Shown: piece after piece, positions 6,458 to 6,503 of the stretch | Numbering within the stretch: position 1 is the stretch's first letter | Layout: the number at the start of each line of letters is the position of its first letter | Assembly: GCA_016744725.1 (NCBI GenBank) | Contig: JADGDW010000204.1 | Location: 1-6,503 of the forward strand | From: Candidatus Albibeggiatoa sp. nov. BB20 | Lineage (GTDB): Bacteria; Pseudomonadota; Gammaproteobacteria; Beggiatoales; Beggiatoaceae | Length of the DNA stretch: 6,503 nucleotides | Direction of reading: 5' to 3' | Translations under genes and position numbers: made by a program | The notes under the pieces: model-generated | Seen by the model: only the letters and a program-made list of their open reading frames with translations | What the model was told of the DNA's origin: nothing | Database searches by the model: none

Positions 6458-6503
6458 TTAGTTGCGTTCCAAATAATCTAAAATGCCATCAGCCGCTTGG
6501 CGA
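6458..6503 (-). CDS. C-terminal end of an unidentified protein (cut by window edge)
   Basis: Reading the minus strand from the right edge gives 14 codons ending RQAADGILDYLERN, then TAA (complement of 6458-6460). The helical, GC-richer ending contrasts with the AT-rich spacer beside it, which supports real coding. The pattern recalls C-terminal helices of glycosyltransferase-fold enzymes such as LpxB (a QAA-x-x-x-L-x-L type end), but 14 residues cannot identify a family. It converges on rimB-rimK. Confidence 0.5.
   Translation of the reverse strand, partial: RQAADGILDYLERN

Noticed and set aside
1..6503. CRISPR arrays, tRNA or rRNA genes
   Set aside because: No regularly spaced direct repeats and no cloverleaf or rRNA-like segments were seen on either strand.

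Overview
The window is AT-rich and densely coded. It carries proteins typical of Gammaproteobacteria: a YhdP-type AsmA-like protein and a RimK glutamate ligase very close to the enterobacterial enzyme. Low GC, the RimB-RimK fusion and the DUF364/radical-SAM neighbours would suit an environmental gammaproteobacterium, for example a Beggiatoa-like sulfur oxidiser or a relative. That placement is a guess; genus cannot be fixed from this sequence.

Layout. Positions 1-1817 (+) hold the C-terminal half of a YhdP-family envelope protein, cut by the window edge. It converges on a minus-strand cluster. In transcription order the cluster is a DUF4213/DUF364 protein (4256-3270), a 97-base gap with a possible promoter and dyad, a 77-residue membrane protein with an acidic tail (3172-2939), and a radical SAM/SPASM enzyme (2936-1899) that starts two bases after the small gene stops. 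A 497-base divergent spacer (4257-4753) then precedes a plus-strand gene (4754-6169). That gene encodes a retropepsin-like RimB-type domain fused to a complete RimK ribosomal protein S6:glutamate ligase. The last 330 bases are mostly non-coding and very AT-rich. They contain a ~120-base inverted-repeat element placed at the rimK stop codon and, at the edge, the last 14 codons of an unidentified minus-strand gene.

How it fits together. The YhdP and RimB-RimK genes are housekeeping-type functions: envelope lipid transport, and editing of the ribosomal protein S6 tail. The least explained part is the three-gene minus-strand cluster. It combines a putative metal- or cofactor-related Rossmann protein, a small membrane protein whose gene is tightly coupled to the next one, and a PqqE-like radical SAM/SPASM protein lacking one expected SPASM cysteine. 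No peptide precursor or transporter that would define a pathway is visible. The most concrete new structural signal is the MITE-like element at 6174-6293, flanked by the 8-base direct repeat TTAAATAC, whose left copy contains the rimK stop codon.
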